Source: Marispirochaeta sp963667435
Lineage (GTDB): Bacteria > Spirochaetota > Spirochaetia > JC444 > Marispirochaetaceae
Assembly (NCBI GenBank): GCA_963667435.1
Contig: OY763414.1
Span: 4,402,001 to 4,466,000, forward strand
Reading direction: 5' to 3'
DNA length: 64,000 nucleotides
Part shown: piece after piece, positions 42,747-51,597 of the stretch
Layout of the letters: each line of letters starts with the position of its first letter
Numbering within the stretch: position 1 is the first letter of the stretch
The notes under the pieces: model-generated
What the model was told of the DNA's origin: nothing
What the model saw: only the letters and a program-made list of their open reading frames with translations
The model's database searches: none
Position numbers and translations under genes: made by a program

Positions 42747-43856
42747 ATGGAAAAAAGTTCACATTACTACGGTATTTACGCGCTTTGTCTTTCTGCTGGT
42801 ATTAAAGATGCTGTTTCTGAAAAGATTGCGTATGCTTCCCAATTTGTAGATGACGCAAAAATCAACACCATTACCTTTGATAAAGACTATTCTGATCCAC
42901 AATTCAGTCTTTTTAACGGAAAATCCAAGATAAGCAATATTGCTACCTGCCATTCTTATTTCAAACTAAAAACCCTTAATTATCAGGCTATGATCTACAA
43001 CACCTCGGCATTTCATTTTTTTCCTGCCAATAAGGGAAATTCTTTTACCAGAAGAATGAGATGCAATGAGAATCCCGCAGTGTTGAGAGGGTTAATCGAA
43101 GAAACGATAAAGCAAGATACCCTTATACCTGAACAGCTGGGTATGCTTCTACATGTATTTGCAGATACCTACGCTCATCAGGGCTTTTCAGGGTTAATCA
43201 GCAAGGAGAACGATATAGCAGGGCTTGTCAGTTCTCAGGAACACAAACTGAAGTTTACCCTGAAGCTGCTGTTTCGCAATGTAAAAGGTTGGTTTCTCAA
43301 AGTGTTTGATCAACATGTTCCCGCTTATGGTCACGCACAGGCTTATACGTACCCGGATATACCATTTGGTTACTGGCAATACTCGTATGATACATCTGAT
43401 GATTTTTCTGATGAAGCAGCACTATCTGAAAATAACAACACACAGCGGTACACTGCGGCCTTCACCACAATTGCAGTTGATTTTCTGAAGAACATACAAG
43501 ACTCGACAGTGTTTGAAGAGGACAGCCAGGATAGTGAAACCAAAGCAGCTGAAACAGATAAAGTAATCGATGTCCTGGTAACTCCCGCTTCCCATTCAAA
43601 GAAGATAAAAATGTGGAAAAGATTAATTGCAGATATAACTGGTAAACCAGAACCAGAATATGATGAATCAAAATGGCTAAAAGAGGTCTTCCCAGACTAT
43701 TCAAAGAAAAAATATGAACAGCGTGTTGTTACCAACGCAAAATTGAAACCAGATTACCATAAGAGTTCCTGGTATTCCTTTATTCTGGCCATGAAATGGT
43801 ACAAGCAGGAGTTTATGGAACGGAATGCTCAAGCTGGTCTGGTTATTCCTTATTAG
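42747..43856 (+). CDS. DUF6765-like protein, possible metal-dependent hydrolase fold
   Basis: 369 residues; ATG 42747 is chosen because AGGAGGAAG lies 5-6 bases before. It opens MEKSSHYYGIYALCLSAGI, resembling the DUF6765 family. Conserved-looking histidines sit in helices: HYYG near the start, TCHSYF, HVFADTYAHQGFSG and YGHAQAYTYPD. The arrangement recalls zinc-dependent phospholipase C/nuclease folds, in which such histidines and Asp bind metal; this is inference. No signal peptide. It lies between the HD-GYP remnant and the R-M locus. A long low-hydrophobicity insert is at about 245-300. Function unknown. Confidence 0.68.
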   Translation: MEKSSHYYGIYALCLSAGIKDAVSEKIAYASQFVDDAKINTITFDKDYSDPQFSLFNGKSKISNIATCHSYFKLKTLNYQAMIYNTSAFHFFPANKGNSFTRRMRCNENPAVLRGLIEETIKQDTLIPEQLGMLLHVFADTYAHQGFSGLISKENDIAGLVSSQEHKLKFTLKLLFRNVKGWFLKVFDQHVPAYGHAQAYTYPDIPFGYWQYSYDTSDDFSDEAALSENNNTQRYTAAFTTIAVDFLKNIQDSTVFEEDSQDSETKAAETDKVIDVLVTPASHSKKIKMWKRLIADITGKPEPEYDESKWLKEVFPDYSKKKYEQRVVTNAKLKPDYHKSSWYSFILAMKWYKQEFMERNAQAGLVIPY

Positions 43857-44059
43857 CGAGTAGTCAGTTCTGGTAAAAAATAAGCCTGAAAATTCCCTCA
43901 TAATTTACCATGACAACAGCCTCGTGTTAAAAATCATGATACTATTTTGCAGGAGCAGAAAGGTAAGGGGTACCATATCCTATCTTTCTTGGCGCTTCCA
44001 GGCAGATGAGCTTATGAAGATTTGCAGTAAAGCATAGGATTTAAGATAAGAGGGTTAGT

Positions 44060-46066
44060 GTGACTAAAATCAATTTTACAGAAAAATCGAACTTCATATG
44101 GGGAGTGGCGGATCTGCTTCGCGGGCCGTATCGACCCAATCAATATAAAGATGTAATGCTGCCTCTGGTTGTTTTACGTCGGCTGGACTGTGTGCTTGAG
44201 TCTACTAAAAAAGATGTTCTTGCTGAGTATGCCAAGATTAAGGATTCCGGCTCCGGTATTATCGATACAAAACTGAAGCGAATAACAAACGTTCCCTTTT
44301 ACAATATTTCTCAATTCGATTTTCAAAAACTCAAGGGTGATCCTGACGGGATTGCCAGCAATCTGGTAAATTTTATCAAGGGTTTTAGCCCTAAGGCGGA
44401 GTCAATTCTTGAATCTTTCAAGTTTGAAGATCAGATTCCCAAACTGGAAAAGGCCAATCGTCTATTCCTTGTAGTCTCCAAGTTCTCTGAAATAGACCTT
44501 CACCCAGAAACAGTTTCCAATATTGAAATGGGTTATATCTTTGAAGACCTGATCAGACGGTTCAACGAGGCCAGTAACGAAGAGGCCGGGGATCACTTTA
44601 CTCCGAGGGAAGTAATCAGGTTGATGGTAGATATTCTCTTTGAACCGGATAGTGAGATTCTTACTTCCAAAGGTATTGTGAAAACCATTTACGATCCTGC
44701 CATGGGTACGGGTGGTATGTTATCCGTTTCGGAAGAATACCTGAAAGAACATAACCCCGATGCCAGACTGGAAGTCTTCGGACAGGACTATAACGATCAG
44801 TCCTATGCCATTTCCGGTTCCGATATGTTGATAAAAGGACAGAACATCGAACACATCGTTCTGGGGGACAGTTTTACTGAAGACGGATTCCCTAGTGAAA
44901 AGTTCGATTATATGTTGGCCAATCCTCCGTTCGGAGTGGAATGGAAACCGGAAGAAGATTCTATAAAGAAAGAACATGATGAATTAGGATACGGAGGACG
45001 ATTCGGGGCAGGACTTCCGAGAATCAATGATGGTTCGTTTCTCTTCCTCCAACACATGATTTCCAAGATGAAGAAACCGGAGGACGGTGGAACTCGTATT
45101 GGAATTGTCTTTAATGGATCTCCTTTGTTCACCGGATCGGCAGGGTCCGGGGAATCGGAAATCAGAAGATGGATAATTGAAAACGACTGGTTGGAGACCA
45201 TCATTGCCCTACCGGATCAACTTTTCTATAACACGGGAATCTCTACCTATGTGTGGATCGTTACAAACAGAAAGAACTCCCAGAGAAAGGGAAAGGTTCA
45301 GTTAATCGACGGATCGGGCTACTCCTCCAGGATGAGAAAGAGTCTGGGGAATAAACGGAATGAGGTTTCTGATCAACACAGGGAAGATCTTGTAAACCTC
45401 TATGCCGAGTTCAAGGAATCAGAACATTGTAAGATTTTCGATAACAGTGATTTTGGATACAACCGGATTACCGTAGAACGACCTTTGAAACTTAACTTTG
45501 AGGTGAATGAGGAACGGTTGGAGAGAGTGAAAGAATCCAAACCATTCAAGTCTTTAGCCGAGAGTAAGAAACGGAAAGACCAAAGTGTAATCGATAAAGA
45601 AATTGAACAGGGGAAGAAGGAACAGGAAAAGATCCTTTCGACTCTCTCTCAGATATCAGGGAAATATACAAATCAGGATTCCTTCCTAAAAGATTTCGAT
45701 TCTGTCTTCAAGAAGAACGGAATTAAACTTCCTACTCCATTGAAGAAGTCAATTGTCTCATCATTGTCAGAACGGGATGAAAATGCCCAGGTAGTGACAA
45801 ACAAGAAAGGAATTCCCGAACCGGATTCCGAACTGAGGGATAACGAGAACGTTACTCTGAAAGAGAATATTGAAGAGTACATGAAACGGGAAGTTCTTCC
45901 TTATGTTTCTGATTCTTGGGTGGAGGAGTCAAAAACTAAGATTGGGTATGAGATTTCTTTCAATCGGTATTTCTATGTCTATCAACCTCCGAGATCGATC
46001 GATGAGATTCAGAAGGATTTAACACTTATAGAGAATCAGATTCAGGATTTGTTGGAGACGAAGTAA
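44060..46066 (+). CDS. hsdM: type I restriction-modification DNA methyltransferase subunit HsdM
   Basis: 668-residue N6-adenine methyltransferase subunit, working with HsdS. GTG start at 44060. An N-terminal HsdM helical domain (NFIWGVADLLRGPYRPNQYKDVMLPLVVLRRLD) is followed by the methylase core: SAM-binding DPAMGTGGM (212-220) and catalytic NPPFG (288-292). A long C-terminal extension (about 480-668) is charged and helical. It overlaps hsdS by one base (TAATG). The gene is intact, so methylation can continue though the nuclease gene is split. About 200 bases of non-coding DNA precede it. Confidence 0.95.
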   Translation: MTKINFTEKSNFIWGVADLLRGPYRPNQYKDVMLPLVVLRRLDCVLESTKKDVLAEYAKIKDSGSGIIDTKLKRITNVPFYNISQFDFQKLKGDPDGIASNLVNFIKGFSPKAESILESFKFEDQIPKLEKANRLFLVVSKFSEIDLHPETVSNIEMGYIFEDLIRRFNEASNEEAGDHFTPREVIRLMVDILFEPDSEILTSKGIVKTIYDPAMGTGGMLSVSEEYLKEHNPDARLEVFGQDYNDQSYAISGSDMLIKGQNIEHIVLGDSFTEDGFPSEKFDYMLANPPFGVEWKPEEDSIKKEHDELGYGGRFGAGLPRINDGSFLFLQHMISKMKKPEDGGTRIGIVFNGSPLFTGSAGSGESEIRRWIIENDWLETIIALPDQLFYNTGISTYVWIVTNRKNSQRKGKVQLIDGSGYSSRMRKSLGNKRNEVSDQHREDLVNLYAEFKESEHCKIFDNSDFGYNRITVERPLKLNFEVNEERLERVKESKPFKSLAESKKRKDQSVIDKEIEQGKKEQEKILSTLSQISGKYTNQDSFLKDFDSVFKKNGIKLPTPLKKSIVSSLSERDENAQVVTNKKGIPEPDSELRDNENVTLKENIEEYMKREVLPYVSDSWVEESKTKIGYEISFNRYFYVYQPPRSIDEIQKDLTLIENQIQDLLETK

Positions 46067-47349
46067 TGATAAGTTCTGAATATTCAAAGAAGAAAGTTAA
46101 ATTTCTAAATAAGGTTGTGAATGGTTCTACTCCGAAAAGTTCTGTTGAGGAGTACTGGGATGGGGAAATCTTATGGGTTACTCCTGAGGATCTATCAAAG
46201 TCAGATGATCCTGTGATTTGGGGGACTAAAAGACAGATTACACCCGAAGGGTATTCCAGTTGTGGTACTACCATGTGTCCTGAAAGAAGTATTGTTCTTT
46301 CTACTCGAGCCCCTATTGGTAGTTTAGGAATTGCCAGTGCATCACTCTGTACTAATCAAGGATGTAAAACGATTGTTCCGAATGAGGGTGTTTTTTCTAA
46401 ATATGAGTTCTATCAACTTTCAGTTGAGTCTGATTCACTTAATTCATTAGGAAAAGGAACAACCTTCAAAGAATTGAGTTCAGAAGATTTGAAGAACTTT
46501 AAACTACTGAATCCTCCCCTCGAAACTCAAAAACAAATTGCCGACTTTCTCGATAAAGAAACAACCCGAATCGATACCCTCATTTCCAAGAAACAAAAAC
46601 AGATTGAACTCCTACAGGAAAAACGACAGGCGATTATCACTCAGTCTGTAACCAAGGGATTAAATGAGAATGTGAAGATGAAAGATTCCGGTGTGGAGTG
46701 GATCGGGGAGATTCCTGAACATTGGGAAGTAATCCCAATCAAATTCCTTGGTAAAATACAGAATGGATATGCCTTCGATAGTAATGAGTTCACTACTGAA
46801 GGTGTTCGGGTTATGAAGATATCAAATATACAGACAATGAGAGTAGATTGGGAAGATGAATCCTATATCGACAACGGATACTATCAGTCATTACCACAAT
46901 TCCGAGTCTATAAAAACGATTTGGTATTTGCCTTAACTCGTCCAATCATATCTACTGGCATTAAGGCGTGTATCGTTGATAATGATGAGGAAATTCTTTT
47001 AAATCAGAGGAATGCCGTCTTAAGACCTTCTGAGAAGTTAAATATGAAATGGATGTACTACATCATCATTGATAAAGTATTTACACATATTTTTGAAATG
47101 GAAATAGATAAGACAGGACAACAACCTAATATTTCTACATCAAAGATTGGAAACCTGAAAATCCCTTTTCCTAAAAAAGATGAACAGAATGAGATAGTAG
47201 AATACCTTGATCGGGAATGTGGAAATGTTAATTTTCTGATCGATAAGGTTTCCCAATCCATCAACCTTCTCAAAGAATACCGATCCTCCCTAATCACACA
47301 TGCCGTTTCCGATCGAATTGATATCACCCAATACGAGGTTTCAAAATGA
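46066..47349 (+). CDS. hsdS: type I restriction-modification specificity subunit HsdS
   Basis: 427-residue specificity subunit with two target-recognition domains and two conserved coiled-coil spacers. First spacer: QKQIADFLDKETTRIDTLISKKQKQIELLQEKRQAIITQSVTK region (about 150-200); then VEWIGEIPEHWEVIPIKFLG opens the second domain; the final spacer is EYLDRECGNVNFLIDKV with LLKEYRSSLITHAVS. The bipartite target cannot be read from sequence. The C-terminus overlaps an ATG (ATGA) that begins the diverged hsdR 5' copy, showing that hsdR originally followed directly. Confidence 0.94.
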   Translation: MISSEYSKKKVKFLNKVVNGSTPKSSVEEYWDGEILWVTPEDLSKSDDPVIWGTKRQITPEGYSSCGTTMCPERSIVLSTRAPIGSLGIASASLCTNQGCKTIVPNEGVFSKYEFYQLSVESDSLNSLGKGTTFKELSSEDLKNFKLLNPPLETQKQIADFLDKETTRIDTLISKKQKQIELLQEKRQAIITQSVTKGLNENVKMKDSGVEWIGEIPEHWEVIPIKFLGKIQNGYAFDSNEFTTEGVRVMKISNIQTMRVDWEDESYIDNGYYQSLPQFRVYKNDLVFALTRPIISTGIKACIVDNDEEILLNQRNAVLRPSEKLNMKWMYYIIIDKVFTHIFEMEIDKTGQQPNISTSKIGNLKIPFPKKDEQNEIVEYLDRECGNVNFLIDKVSQSINLLKEYRSSLITHAVSDRIDITQYEVSK

Positions 47350-47458
47350 GTAATTACGATGAGGCCGCCTTTGAATCGGCCATAGAGATTTATCTAGCAG
47401 AACAGGATAAGTATATCAAACGAAACCATGCTCAGTTTGACTGTAAGCTCTGTATTTA
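47346..47458 (+). repeat. truncated diverged copy of the hsdR 5' end (direct repeat with 50111-50223)
   Basis: Starts in the ATGA overlap with hsdS and encodes MSNYDEAAFESAIEIYLAEQ, close to MSNYNEAAFESAIEIYLSEH of the main hsdR. About 98 of 113 bases match by hand count, so the copies are related but not a recent exact duplication. Similarity ends near 47458, and the frame closes at 47474 within the next gene's start. It is what remains of an hsdR once translationally coupled to hsdS. Confidence 0.8.
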
Positions 47459-47470
47459 TAGGGAGCACTT

Positions 47471-48889
47471 ATGAAAGAATCCCAAAACATCGAATTCAAG
47501 CAATCCTGGCGCGATGAATACCTGAAATGGATCTGCGGATTCGCCAATGCTCAGGGGGGAGAACTCTATATCGGATTAAATGATAAAGGTTCAGTCGTCG
47601 GACTGGCTGATGCCCGGAGACTGCTTGAAGACATACCCAATAAGATTCAGGCGATTTTGGGAATCATTTGCGACATTGATCTTAAAAAAGACAACGGTTT
47701 GGATTATCTTAAAATAACTGTGGAACCACACTCTTTTCCGGTTAGTTACAAGGGGCAGTATCACTACCGCAGCGGCAGTACCAAACAGGAGTTGAAAGGT
47801 AGTGCATTGGACCAGTTTATAATGCGAAAGCAGGGAAAGCACTGGGACAGTGTCCCGGTTCCCCGAATGGGAATAAAAGATCTAGACTTAAGATGTATAG
47901 AGGAATTCAGACAAATTGCTGTGAATCAGCAGCGTTTGGACGAGACAAGCCTTGGAGAAACCATTCCCGATTTTCTGGAAAGATTGAAACTCCTCGATGA
48001 AAAGAACAACTATCTGACCAGGGCTGCTGTCTTGTTGTTTTCCCGACATCCGGAATATCGGGTCGGGGGAGCCTTTGTTAAAATAGCCTATTTTCAAAAT
48101 GAAGCTGATATTATTTTTCAGGATGTGATTGAAGGAGATCTTTTTTCCCAGGCAGATAGAGTCTTGGATTTGATTATGACCAAATATACCCGGGCGCTAA
48201 TCAGCTACAAGGGAAGCATTCGTCACGATACTCCACCAGTTCCAAAGGCAGCTCTAAGAGAAGCGATCCATAATGCCATCGTGCATAAAGATTATGGAAG
48301 TTCAATACCCATTCAGATACGGGTTTACGGAAACAAAATAAGAATGTGGAATGCCAGTGTATTACCTGAGGGGTGGACCCTTGAGAAATTAATAGGCAAT
48401 CACTCTTCAAAACCCTACAATCCAGATATTGCCGCTGCCTTCTTCAGGACGGGTAGGACGGAATCCTGGGGGAGGGGTATTGAAAATATCTTCACGGCTT
48501 GCCGTAATGCAGGTGTGCCCGATCCGGTATATGAACTGGAAATAAATGGATTGTGGACGGAATTTTATTTTTCAAAAAACTATAGAGAGCAAGCTGCCGG
48601 CTTAGGTCAACCGGATTCAGATACAAAAACCGGACGTGAAACCGATATAGGTTTCGGAATGATTTCGGAAAAAATTCGGAATGATTTCGGTAAGGATGTC
48701 GCCAATACACTTATTCTGATAAAGAAGAATCCTGAATATACGGCTGCGCAAATAAGCAAACTGACAGGAAAATCCTCTCGTACAATTGAGAATTATCTAA
48801 AAAAGCTTAAGGATGCTGGAGTTATTAACAGAAAAGGTGCCAAATTAGGTGGCCATTGGGAGATATTAAATAATATAATGGACCCGTGA
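47471..48889 (+). CDS. Schlafen AlbA_2-domain ATP-binding protein with winged helix
   Basis: 472-residue accessory protein inside the R-M locus. AlbA_2 domain: ESQNIEFKQSWRDEYLKWICGFANAQGGELYIGLNDKG. Middle HATPase_c_4-like part: AALREAIHNAIVHKDYGSSIPIQIRV and FFRTGRTESWGRGIENIF. C-terminal winged helix: PEYTAAQISKLTGKSSRTIENYLKKLKDAGVI. These proteins are often regulators or defence-linked factors near R-M genes. GGGAG precedes ATG 47471. The last codons (MDP and stop) come from the IS3 end, so the native C-terminus was clipped by a few residues at most. Confidence 0.88.
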   Translation: MKESQNIEFKQSWRDEYLKWICGFANAQGGELYIGLNDKGSVVGLADARRLLEDIPNKIQAILGIICDIDLKKDNGLDYLKITVEPHSFPVSYKGQYHYRSGSTKQELKGSALDQFIMRKQGKHWDSVPVPRMGIKDLDLRCIEEFRQIAVNQQRLDETSLGETIPDFLERLKLLDEKNNYLTRAAVLLFSRHPEYRVGGAFVKIAYFQNEADIIFQDVIEGDLFSQADRVLDLIMTKYTRALISYKGSIRHDTPPVPKAALREAIHNAIVHKDYGSSIPIQIRVYGNKIRMWNASVLPEGWTLEKLIGNHSSKPYNPDIAAAFFRTGRTESWGRGIENIFTACRNAGVPDPVYELEINGLWTEFYFSKNYREQAAGLGQPDSDTKTGRETDIGFGMISEKIRNDFGKDVANTLILIKKNPEYTAAQISKLTGKSSRTIENYLKKLKDAGVINRKGAKLGGHWEILNNIMDP

Positions 48890-48938
48890 TTTTGGACAAC
48901 AAGTTAAGTTTGTTGTACCATGAACTACGGAGCAAGAA

Positions 48939-49247
48939 GTGTCTAAGGGACGAAGAAAATTTACCAATGAACAGAAGTTCCAAATTGTAATAGAAGCTAT
49001 CAAAGGTGAGCGGCAGATTTCTGAAATTGCCGCTCAGTATCAGGTTCATCCAAACCAGGTCAGTAACTGGAAAAAGCAGTTTCTTGAAAAGGGTGCATCT
49101 GTTTTTAATACCAAGGCAGATGACTCCAAGAAGATTCTGGAAGAAACGCAGGAAGATCTTTTCAAGAAAATTGGCCAGCAGCAATACGAGATCGAGTGGT
49201 TAAAAAAAAACTTGAAACTTGTGGAGTCCTGGAGAAAAGAGAAATGA
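48939..49247 (+). CDS. IS3-family transposase OrfA
   Basis: 102-residue DNA-binding part of the transposase, GTG start at 48939. Helix-turn-helix: RRKFTNEQKFQIVIEAIKGE, QISEIAAQYQVHPNQVSNWKKQF. A leucine-zipper-like helix follows. The A9 run at 49202-49210 within the overlap is a typical -1 slippage site giving the OrfAB fusion, the active transposase of this family. Confidence 0.92.
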   Translation: MSKGRRKFTNEQKFQIVIEAIKGERQISEIAAQYQVHPNQVSNWKKQFLEKGASVFNTKADDSKKILEETQEDLFKKIGQQQYEIEWLKKNLKLVESWRKEK

Positions 49248-50059
49248 TATCACCTGATAAGAGGCTATCGATATCACGGCAGTGCAAGCTGGTGTCTCTG
49301 AATCGCAGCTCCCTCTATTACAAGAGCATGCCTGTTAATGGTGAGAATATAGAACTCATGAAAAGGATTGATGAAATCTATACTGATAATCCTGACTTTG
49401 GCAGTCGTCAAATGCGCAACGCTCTACGTCGTGAAGGAAGGAAAATCAACAGGAAAAGAGTGCAGCGTTTGATGCGAGTCATGGGAATTATGGCGATCTT
49501 TCCGGGAAGAAACCTTTCAAAACCGGGTATAGGAAAAGAGCATAAAGTCTATCCGTACCTCTTGAGAAAGCTCAATATAAGCCGTCCAAACCAAGTGTGG
49601 GCTACTGATATTACCTATATCCGTCTTGCTCATGGTTTTGTCTACCTGGTTGCAATCATTGACTGGTATAGCCGAAAAATACTCAGTCATGAAATCTCCA
49701 CTACTATGGATCAGGAGTTCTGCATCTCTGCATATCGAAGAGCAGTAGCTCAATATGGTAATCCGGAGATCTTGAACTCCGACCAGGGGAGCCAATTCAC
49801 TTCAAAAGAATATAGGAATTTAGTCTTGAGTTCCGGGGCTAAATTCAGCATGGATGGCAAAGGCAGAGCATTGGATAATATTGCAATAGAAAGGTTCTGG
49901 AGAACCTTGAAATATGGAGAAGTGTACCTCAAGGAATATGAATCAGTTAGGGAGGCAAAAGACGGTATAAAGGCTTTCATTGAAAAGTATAACAGCAGGC
50001 GTCCACATACCAAGCATGGTATCTCCACGCCGGATGAAGTATTTGGAGTGGCAGCATAA
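49196..50059 (+). CDS. IS3-family transposase OrfB (DDE catalytic part)
   Basis: 287 residues as an open frame; normally made as OrfAB by -1 frameshifting at the A9 run. Catalytic triad: Asp138 (ATDITY), Asp196 (LNSDQGSQF) and Glu232 (NIAIERFWRTLK), with the classic 35-residue D-E spacing. The N-terminal HTH_21-like region includes GSRQMRNALRREGRKI. All core residues are intact, so the element may still move. Confidence 0.94.
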   Translation: MVKKKLETCGVLEKREMISPDKRLSISRQCKLVSLNRSSLYYKSMPVNGENIELMKRIDEIYTDNPDFGSRQMRNALRREGRKINRKRVQRLMRVMGIMAIFPGRNLSKPGIGKEHKVYPYLLRKLNISRPNQVWATDITYIRLAHGFVYLVAIIDWYSRKILSHEISTTMDQEFCISAYRRAVAQYGNPEILNSDQGSQFTSKEYRNLVLSSGAKFSMDGKGRALDNIAIERFWRTLKYGEVYLKEYESVREAKDGIKAFIEKYNSRRPHTKHGISTPDEVFGVAA

Positions 50060-50280
50060 ATCTCATTAAGATTTTCTAAATGCTGTCTTGACGATGGGGT
50101 CCACTATATAATGAGTAACTACAATGAAGCCGCCTTTGAATCGGCCATAGAGATTTATCTATCAGAACACGATAAGTATATCAAACGGGATCATACTCAG
50201 TTTGATCGGAAACTGTGTATTGATACGGATATTTTCTGTGATTTCGTAAAAGAGTCTCAACCTAAGGAATGGGAATATCT

Positions 50281-50288
50281 TGAAAAGA
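50281..50288 (+). repeat. 8-bp target-site duplication, left copy
   Basis: TGAAAAGA directly left of the IS256-type element; identical to 51590-51597. An 8-bp duplication is typical of IS256-family insertion. Confidence 0.92.
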
Positions 50289-51589
50289 GAGACTGTAAAT
50301 AAATTTGTGTAAAGTTCCAAATCTTTGTATAAGAAGAGAGGAGCTTTTATTTTGTACGACACAGAAGAATTCAATGAGCTGGCAGATAAGCTGGCCAAGA
50401 ATCTGAAAACCCAGCAGGATGTCTCTGACATGACCAAGATGTTGGCCAAAGTCGCCATGGAACGAATCTTGGAAATTGAGATGGAAGAACATCTCGGAGA
50501 GAAGAAAGCAGGCCAGCGGCCATCAGGCAACTCAAGGAACGGGTATTCTCAGAAAACTGTCAAAACAGAAAATGCTGAAATTGATCTGGAGATCCCCCGA
50601 GACCGGGACTCTTCCTTTGCACCGCAGCTGATCAAAAAGAACCAACGCCGGACCGGTGATCTGGATAGCAAGATTCTGACCCTGTACGCCAAAGGAATGA
50701 CCACCCGGGACATCACTGATACGTTCAAGGAAATGTACGATGTGGATGTCTCTCCAGCCCTAATATCCAAGATTACCGATGGGGTGATGGATGAGGTCAT
50801 TGCCTGGCAGAATCGTCCACTGGACACCGTTTATCCCATTGTCTATCTGGATTGCATTGTCATCAAAGTACGCGAGAATAAGCGGGTCATCAATAAAAGC
50901 GTATATCTTGCTTTAGCCGTTAATACTGAAGGCCTGAAGGAACCTTTAGGCCTCTGGATTGCCGAAACAGAAGGCGCCAAGTTCTGGATGAATGTGCTTA
51001 CAGAGCTGCAGAACAGGGGCGTCCAGGATATCTTCATTGCCTGTTTAGATGGTCTTACCGGCTTCCCTGAAGCGATCGCTACCGTTTATCCCAAAACCAA
51101 AGTGCAGCTTTGTATTGTCCATCAGGTACGGAACTCAGTGAAGTTTGTCTCGTACAAGGACCGGAAATCTGTGACCGCTGATTTAAAGAAGATTTACAGC
51201 TCAATTTCAGAACAGGAAGCCAGACGGGAGCTGGATCTGTTCGCTGAAAAGTGGGATTCACAGTACCCCTCGATTAGTGCAGGCTGGTACCGTAATTGGG
51301 AGAATCTGATTACTTTATTTGATTACCCGGATGAAATCCGCAGGATTATCTACACGACTAATGCCATTGAATCGGTGAATAGCGTGATACGAAAATCCAT
51401 CAAGAATCGGAAGATCTTCCCTAATGACGGATCTGCGCTTAAAATAATTTATCTGGCTATTGAGCAGGCCTCCAGGAAATGGTCTATGCCGCTTCGGAAC
51501 TGGAAGCCTGCCATGAATAGGTTTGCCATCGAATACGACGGGCGATTTTAAATTGGAAATGAGCTTTACACAAAAAATTTTACAGGCTC
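50289..51589 (+). mobile_element. IS256-family insertion sequence in hsdR
   Basis: 1301 bp. Left end GAGACTGTAAATAAATTTGT; right end, read inverted, GAGCCTGTAAAATTTTTTGT, with matching GTGTAAAG inside each end. Perfect 8-bp target duplications (TGAAAAGA) flank it, which indicates a simple, undisturbed insertion. It carries one transposase gene in the same direction as hsdR. Confidence 0.95.
50352..51551 (+). CDS. IS256-family (mutator-type) transposase
   Basis: 399 residues from TTG 50352, chosen for GAGGAG 7 bases upstream; an in-frame TTG at 50325 lacks one. The family signature is present: GNSRNGYSQKTVKTENAEIDLEIPRDR region, the first catalytic Asp in VYLDCIVIKVREN, the second Asp in IACLDGLTGFPEAI, and Glu in YTTNAIESVNSVIRK. 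Length is typical (about 390-410). The C-terminus (WKPAMNRFAIEYDGRF) is intact, so the element may be active. Confidence 0.95.
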   Translation: MYDTEEFNELADKLAKNLKTQQDVSDMTKMLAKVAMERILEIEMEEHLGEKKAGQRPSGNSRNGYSQKTVKTENAEIDLEIPRDRDSSFAPQLIKKNQRRTGDLDSKILTLYAKGMTTRDITDTFKEMYDVDVSPALISKITDGVMDEVIAWQNRPLDTVYPIVYLDCIVIKVRENKRVINKSVYLALAVNTEGLKEPLGLWIAETEGAKFWMNVLTELQNRGVQDIFIACLDGLTGFPEAIATVYPKTKVQLCIVHQVRNSVKFVSYKDRKSVTADLKKIYSSISEQEARRELDLFAEKWDSQYPSISAGWYRNWENLITLFDYPDEIRRIIYTTNAIESVNSVIRKSIKNRKIFPNDGSALKIIYLAIEQASRKWSMPLRNWKPAMNRFAIEYDGRF

Positions 51590-51597
51590 TGAAAAGA
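51590..51597 (+). repeat. 8-bp target-site duplication, right copy
   Basis: TGAAAAGA directly right of the IS256-type element, identical to 50281-50288. Confidence 0.92.

Larger units (their letters stand above)
48879..50103 (+). mobile_element. IS3-family insertion sequence
   Basis: 1225 bp bounded by TGGACCC (48879-48885) and its complement GGGTCCA (50097-50103); further matches (ACA) lie deeper in the ends. It contains overlapping orfA and orfB with a DDE transposase. The flanking bases (TAATATAA left, CTATATAA right) show no clean 3-5 bp target duplication, so one end may have been rearranged after insertion. Its left end supplies the stop codon of the AlbA_2 gene; its right end lies 7 bases before the hsdR start. 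Confidence 0.88.

Noticed and set aside
43857..44059. Possible small gene before hsdM
   Set aside because: Only short frames with no RBS; this A+T-rich stretch is better taken as the hsdM leader.
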